The notes below the pieces were generated by a model, which had not been told where the DNA came from, made no database searches, and was given only the letters and a program-made list of their open reading frames with translations. A stretch of 64,000 bases of DNA from Mesostigma viride (taxonomy: Eukaryota > Streptophyta > Mesostigmatophyceae > Mesostigmatales > Mesostigmataceae): the NCBI GenBank assembly GCA_009746045.1, contig RPFO01000189.1, forward strand, positions 802,248 to 866,247, read 5' to 3'. Below are positions 28,485 through 64,000 of this stretch, piece by piece. The stretch's first letter is position 1. Each line of letters begins with the position of its first letter. The translations under genes were made by a program, and so were the position numbers.

Positions 28485-31325
28485 CTAGGGAACCTGTCTG
28501 GCGTGCTTCCCGTTTGTTTGCACACGCGGGCGCTTCCCCACGGAGGGGGTTCGTTGTCCTCTATGACCTGGGCCCACTTGGCCTTGTCGATCCATCATCT
28601 TGTTCCAAATCACGGAGAGGCCTACTAGGCCCCCCATGTCCTCTACGAGCTGTTCTTTGAAGGTGCGGGCCTTGCGGCGTCTAGCAGCACGGGGCCCGGC
28701 CCACGTCAGGAAGTGCCGGCCAGGCTGAGCTGGGCGCAGTCCCGCGGCCGGCGGGGCCACGTGAGGTGTCTACCTGGTTGGTGCGAGCTAAGTGCCCTAC
28801 TAGCTAGCTGCAGGCGCCGCTGCTTGATGGTGCTGGTGATATATGGCATGCCAAGGTACAGGTCCTCATTGCGGACATGAGCAGCATATCCTACTCTGAA
28901 AATGGATCGCAGCATGTTGGTGACCGCGCCGTCCAGCTTGCGGGCCAGGTCGGCGGTGAGGGTCCACGTCTCGGCCCCATACGTAAGAACATGAAGGACG
29001 AGGACCTTAAACAGGTCCTGTTTCTCGATCTTGCCCAGGGGCTTGCCCCACAAGGCCCGGTATTGGCGTAAAGAGTGCCAGGCGAGGGAGATGCGGTGGT
29101 CCACATCAGCTAGCCTCGCAGCTGGGAAGGAGGCTGCCCAGCAGCTTGACACGGTCACGATACAAGACTCCGAGCCGTCAAGGAGAAAGAGGGCTGGCGG
29201 TGGGTGAGTGAGCCCAATCGCCAGAGCCTCTGTCTTCTTGCTGACCTCAAGCCCCACTGTGCGGGCCTCGATAGCCGTCCAGGCAGTCAAGCCACGACGT
29301 CTGCACGTGCCCAGTGTCCTCGAAGAGGGTGGTGTCGTCTGCATAGATGATGTCCGCCAGCCGAATCTCCGTTTCCGCGCCGCCATGCAAGAAACGGTTG
29401 TCAACCTGCACCCCTGGTTCCCTACCCGCGATGCGGGCAAATCGCTTGCGCGCCTGAATCATTACGTATTCGACCACAATAATGAACAGGTAGGGCGACA
29501 GCACGCAGCCCTGCCACACACCCTTCTGTAATTATTCAAGGGCATGGCGGCGTGGTCCCGTACGTAGGAAGTGCGCACCGAAGTGGCACGGACCCTTCAT
29601 ACAGGTTGCGGATGACAGCAATAAGGGGGCGGGGGATCCGAAACAGCGCGAGGATATGGCCCATAGCGCAGGCCAGAAAACCGAATCCAAGGCTTTGATG
29701 AAGTCCACCAGCACAAGGTGCAGAGGGGACTCACCAGGCTGAAGGCGTGGCAGTTCTTCCACAAGGCGGTGAGTAGCGAAGAGCGCCTGTACTGTATTGC
29801 GACCTGAACGGAAGCCGTGCTAAGTCTCGCTGAGGGGACCGTCCAGGGCCGTGCGCAGGCGGTTCAGGATGAGCCGCATGAGATGAGCTTGAGGGGGCCG
29901 GCCGGGCACTTTGGATGCACACCCCTCTGTAGTTACCGCGGGGTCGGCTGGCGACCCCTTGTTCTTGTACAGCATCGTGCCAAAACTGTGTTGCCAGGCC
30001 GCTGGAGGTGGTTGCGACGACAGCAGAAGGCGGTTGCAGCTATCCCGGAAGAGCAGCATGACACCAGTGTCCTCGAATTCGGCTGCAAGTTTCACAACAG
30101 TCTGCGGCTGGAATCTCGTCGGAGCCGGTGGCGTCGTCGTAACGCAGACGCTGGACCGCCTCCGTGACCTCGCGAGATGTTGGAAAAGTAGAGGAAACTA
30201 ATGGGTTTTACACAATGCCTTGTGCTTGGCCTTGCTACCCTTTCACCTTGCAGGTGATGAAAGACTGAGCTTGAAGACAATGGAAGAGAGACCAGAAAAA
30301 GAGTTTTATTTCATAGGCTTAGAGGTTAGGAAAAGAGTTTGAATGGAGGTTCAATGGAGGTGGAATAGAGGTGAAATGGAGGTACCTGCCCTTAGGGGGC
30401 AGTTTCCTTTTATACCTTTTAGGCTAGGAAGGATGACATCAGCAATGACATCATCACAGATCTAGACATGATCCAATGAGCTGGCATAATAGCTAGATGC
30501 CAAGTGTCTACGTAATAATGTGCCACATAACCTGATTAATAAAGTGACACATCTCTTCTCCTTGGAGTGACAAGTGTCATGCAATGAGTCTACCCACTTG
30601 TCATCATGTAAGTCATAACATGTGTCATCATGAGCTTCCAACATTTGTCAGCTCATGGACCAAACACTTGTCCACTAGGCCATAGCACCACTTGTCAATC
30701 AAATACGTGATGCTACTAGGCTGACTCAGGGTACAAGTCATCCATGTCCAAGTATAGGACTATGGCACATGAATATTGATCAGCTCATTGAGCCCAATTC
30801 ATCAAGCTTATCAAAGCTATCAAATTCCCAGTCCATATGGAATAAATCCAACAAGAAATAAATCAGGCTGGGATATATTGTGGTCAGGTGGATATAATAT
30901 CCCTAACACGAGAGGTAAAAGGAGGCATGTCTGACGGGTCGCCAAGCGGGCCGATCGCTCAGCGGGGGGACTAGGTAGTCCGCCGCTGACCTAGGCGGGG
31001 CCGGGGGCCCGGCGGGGCCGCCGGCCAGGGCAGCTGGGCGGGCGGCGGCGGCTGGGAGCAGGGGCGGGGGCGGCGCAGCGGTCCCCACGACCTCGGCAGT
31101 GGCCGCGGCCCAGGTACGAAGCCGCTTGGCGGGGGCGCCAGGAACGTCGTGGCGGTGGGACCGGCCGAGGCCGTCTGGGTGCCCGAGCCGCTTGTACCAG
31201 AACCAGGCCCCCTTGCTGTCGTGCTTCTGCTGGCGGCTGCGCAGGTCCTTGACCATCTGCTGAGCGCCTGCCTTCTCAGCCTGCTCGTCGTAGGCGACCC
31301 GCTGAGCCGCTGGGAAGGCCCACAC
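28485..31325 (-). pseudogene. Non-LTR retrotransposon ORF2 (reverse transcriptase), interrupted
   Basis: Minus-strand order. 31325-30914 codes the linker before RT (DLRSRQQKHDSKGAWFWYKR). After the solo LTR come REVTEAVQRLRYDD and GSDEIPAE (30170-30090), AWQHSFGTMLYKNKGSPADP (about 29960), LVLVDFIKALDSVFW (29700), QGCVLSPYLF (29510) and the catalytic YADD at 29334-29345. The carboxyl part ends NEDLYLGMPY ... SRALSSHQPGRH (28780-28870). Frames change several times. No endonuclease domain is visible, so the copy is truncated at its 5' end near 31330. Target-primed reverse transcription is the known mechanism of the family. Confidence 0.85.
30178..30908. mobile_element. Solo LTR (731 bp) inserted in the LINE
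   Basis: Starts TGTTGG and ends CTAACA (TG...CA with short inverted termini), flanked by a perfect 5-bp duplication cgaga at 30173-30177 and 30909-30913. The LINE codons on both sides join in frame across one copy of the duplication. It is AT-rich and has no coding content. It is unrelated to the LTRs at 433-1079. Confidence 0.9.
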
Positions 31326-31329
31326 TAAA

Positions 31330-32680
31330 TCACTAATCGAAAATTACTTGGGAAATGTTGTCTCGGGCTAAAGGACATGTGCGCCCCTCAATTGTGGAGT
31401 AAAATTGGATGTATAATTGAATGAAATACATTATTACATTCCATGCATCGATGCTCGAGTCATTGCGATATCTGAATATGTTACATAATCACAGACCCAT
31501 CAATTGGAAGATCAGAAAGCTCCAGTGCATCTGCTCTACGACCGGACGTCTCAATCGTACGTAGTGCTTTCGAGTTATAATTACCCTCAATATATGTCTG
31601 GAAAATCCACGTGCAGGCAGTGTCAACTGCATGGTATATCAACTAGTTATGTACATGTCAAGATGATGACAGTCAAGCGAGGCCATACATGTTGACGGAC
31701 AAGTGAGCCTGTAGACCTACGTCGATCCCCAGTTCCTCGATGTCGCGCGCAGCCCCGATATCATCTGATTTCCAATCCCCAACGGCCGTCGGCTCCGCAA
31801 AATCCACGTTCGCGATTAAACAGTGCAACCGCGCGGGCCGTTCTAACTTGCAATCCACCTATACAATGGGCTCCGTCTCGTCACCGTGCGTTCGCATCAA
31901 CAGGACAGCCACGGGTGTCGCGACGTCTCGGACGCTGTGCACAATACGCATCATCTCGGTGATCGCAGCCGTCGAGCACGTCACAAGCATCAATTATTCT
32001 CTGGACGAATTCTCGTGACCGTGTTGATTTTAATGTCTGCCAACTTCACGACTGTGAACAGCAGCCTCACGCACGTCCGGTCCATCCGACTCCGTCAGGC
32101 GGTCGGTGTTGCGAATGGCGTCCTGCGTGCAAAAACCAGTACATGAAAAACGAGGACAGTAATATTATCTCTACAAGCTCACCAGCCACTGGAATGACTG
32201 TTCAAAGGGTGACAAGAGTGCGCGGACACCTTTTCATGTTCCTACCTTCATACTCCTTCATAGACAACGGTGCCGGATATCTTGTTTGAAGGTTCCGTTA
32301 CAGCGATTTCCCGCCTTGCGCTCTCTGCACTCAGAATAAGAAGTCTTACGCCACGTCCAAACCACTGTTCCAAATTTTTATTACGTGGCCGCCTTGGCAT
32401 GATATGGCCCCACTGGCCCCACATCTAGACTTCGCGGTTGTGGCAAGTAGGCGCCACTAGGCTGCATTTTCCGTTCTGTTCGTCCCTTGTAACGTCGATG
32501 CCGGCTCATGCCGCCGCGTATGCATACGGCATTCGTATTAATCGGCCCACACCGTCCCGTTCGTTCCTTTCATTCGTATTTATCGACGCGTACCGTACCC
32601 TAGCGTCACGCGTCACGCGTCACCGGGTGCTCCCAACACCGGGTGTGATTTCCAAAAACCCCGATCTACGCGTGTAGTTC
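31330..32680. other. Upstream region of the LRR gene, no gene recognised
   Basis: Short open frames on both strands (up to 92 codons at 31740-32018) show no motifs. 32480-32680 is rich in CG and GTACG-type steps and may include promoter or 5' leader sequence of the gene starting at 32765, but I see no defined element. Confidence 0.3.
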
Positions 32681-32764
32681 ATGCGGCATTTGATTTGGGC
32701 TTCTACTGTACGACGCGTACGCGACAAGGACCCCGGCGATCGATCACGGGCACGCGGCCCGGCC

Positions 32765-62898
<30,134 letters not shown>

Positions 62899-64000
62899 GT
62901 AAGTTGCACGCAAGTGCATGATTGTGTGATAAACAGGTGCATACATACTACTATGTCTTTGCCACCACATCTGCACCACGGTCCGCCTGCCCAGAATGTC
63001 CAGCCATGCGTGAATTACATACATACAGTAGCGCATGACGTCCGTACATCAACAGCCCATGCACTTGTCTCCGCAATTGCATAATGTGCCTGCCAGCTGT
63101 GGCTGCCAGCCCGGCATTGGGCGGTACATGCAAGTTTGTCACTTGTTACTGTAGTGACCTGAAAGAATCAAGGCCGATTGTTTTCAGGTGAGGTTCTCTT
63201 GTAGTCTTGTATGCTAGTCTTGTATATGAGAATTATTATCTTTCATGGCCTTTTTTCTTTGTGTACAAGGTTGCGTTGCACCTTGCGGCCTGCGGGGTTC
63301 CCTTGTTTGCTCAGAGGCGTATTATGTATCTTTCATGGCCACTTTTGTTTGTGAATTCAAGTTTGCATAGCACCTTTTGTATGTTGCATTTCAATTGTCA
63401 CGCTCTTGAATCCTGACCCCATTTCGGCATAAGTAGAAGTTAGCCGAGATGTTTAGGCTGACACACGGATTCTTGCCTGCATGCCGTGTACTGCCCACCG
63501 CGGCTGAGCGGGACACCTCAGTACCTGTACGGCACTGAGGTGTCGAGAGTGGACCGACACTTCAGTGCCAGCTAGCATGTCGATAGCATAGTGCTCCATC
63601 GGTACCGGATATCCGGTGCCGATGGAGTGGTGTGTTGTGGTGACGTCACTGGTCGCATGGCTACAGTATAGAGAGATGTCCAGTTGTCCATCTCTAGTGC
63701 AGTTGGCATATAGTCGTAGGAGTTTGGGGATTGGGCTCACGCTCAGGGCTGACCAGTGTGCTGCACTTCCATTCTGAGCCTCACGCCTTCATCATCCATT
63801 TGCCTTCATTACGCAGTATTATCTTCATAATACAAGCTCCATTTCCCGTTTCGTGGCATATGTCCCACTCAACTGTAGAAAGTGACGTTAGGTAAATATA
63901 TAAGGATAATAATGTTAAAGAGCACGATTTGTATTGATTGCTTTGACACTCAGCCGCATCGGTAGCTTTCCATCTGACATAAGAATGTCAATAAGAATGA
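62899..64000 (+). other. Intron 6, first part, to the window end
   Basis: Starts gtaagt. No further exon with the matching phase and LRR signature was seen. 63230-63260 and 63320-63350 share tctttcatggcc, a short diverged repeat. A cluster of inverted GGTACC/CACCTCAGTACC-type sequences lies near 63510-63620. Confidence 0.4.

Noticed and set aside
31740-32146. Candidate gene upstream of the LRR gene
   Set aside because: Frames of under 95 codons with no motif, no splice-consistent extension and equal openness on the other strand.

Overview
This window is eukaryotic nuclear DNA, most likely from a green plant lineage (a green or streptophyte alga is my best guess; the species cannot be read from the sequence). 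The evidence is a spliced leucine-rich-repeat receptor-type gene, GT-AG introns, Ty1/copia and Ty3/gypsy retrotransposons, LINEs, a DIRS-like element, CACTA, hAT, piggyBac-like and Tc1/mariner-like DNA transposons, and very long microsatellites. Nothing bacterial is visible: no operons, CRISPR arrays or rRNA.

Layout. 1-15.2 kb is a nested retrotransposon block. A Ty3/gypsy chromovirus (RT start at 360-437, the rest at 8606-14363) is split inside its RT by a copia-type element (about 438-8605) with 99.7% identical 647-bp long repeats. 15.25-25.9 kb is dominated by (ATTC)n arrays, a 4.0-kb CACTA transposon inserted in one of them, and a tandem dimer of a repeat here called A-B-C. 25.9-31.3 kb holds LINE fragments on both strands and a solo LTR. 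From 32.8 kb to beyond 62.9 kb runs the one convincing host gene, on the + strand: six small exons with consistent phases (signal peptide, LRR N-terminal cap, then three exons that each encode one LRR) separated by introns of 1.4 to 11 kb. Those introns are packed with transposons: piggyBac-like copies, a hAT transposase relic, a second CACTA element that interrupts a third A-B copy, a DIRS-like RT/RNase H/tyrosine recombinase element with a 2A-like motif, and MITEs. A 1.4-kb compound microsatellite also lies in intron 3.

How it fits together. The window is a sparse host gene expanded by successive insertions. Several insertions can be ordered, because each leaves target duplications or an empty-site copy within the window: copia in gypsy, CACTA-2 in an A-B repeat, hAT-N in a CACTA-3 relic, solo LTR in LINE, and mariner MITE in the DIRS-like recombinase. 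Nearly all transposon reading frames carry single-base frameshifts. Since the copia long repeats are almost identical, some of these may be sequencing indels rather than decay.

The most interesting items are the modular LRR gene with giant introns; the copia element with integrase-protease-RT order and a gag/pol junction at a TGA-CTAG leaky-stop context; the RT-RNase H-2A-recombinase element; the CACTA families with 2-bp target duplications and dense subterminal arrays; and a microsatellite whose unit changes stepwise while keeping a period of 3 or 6.
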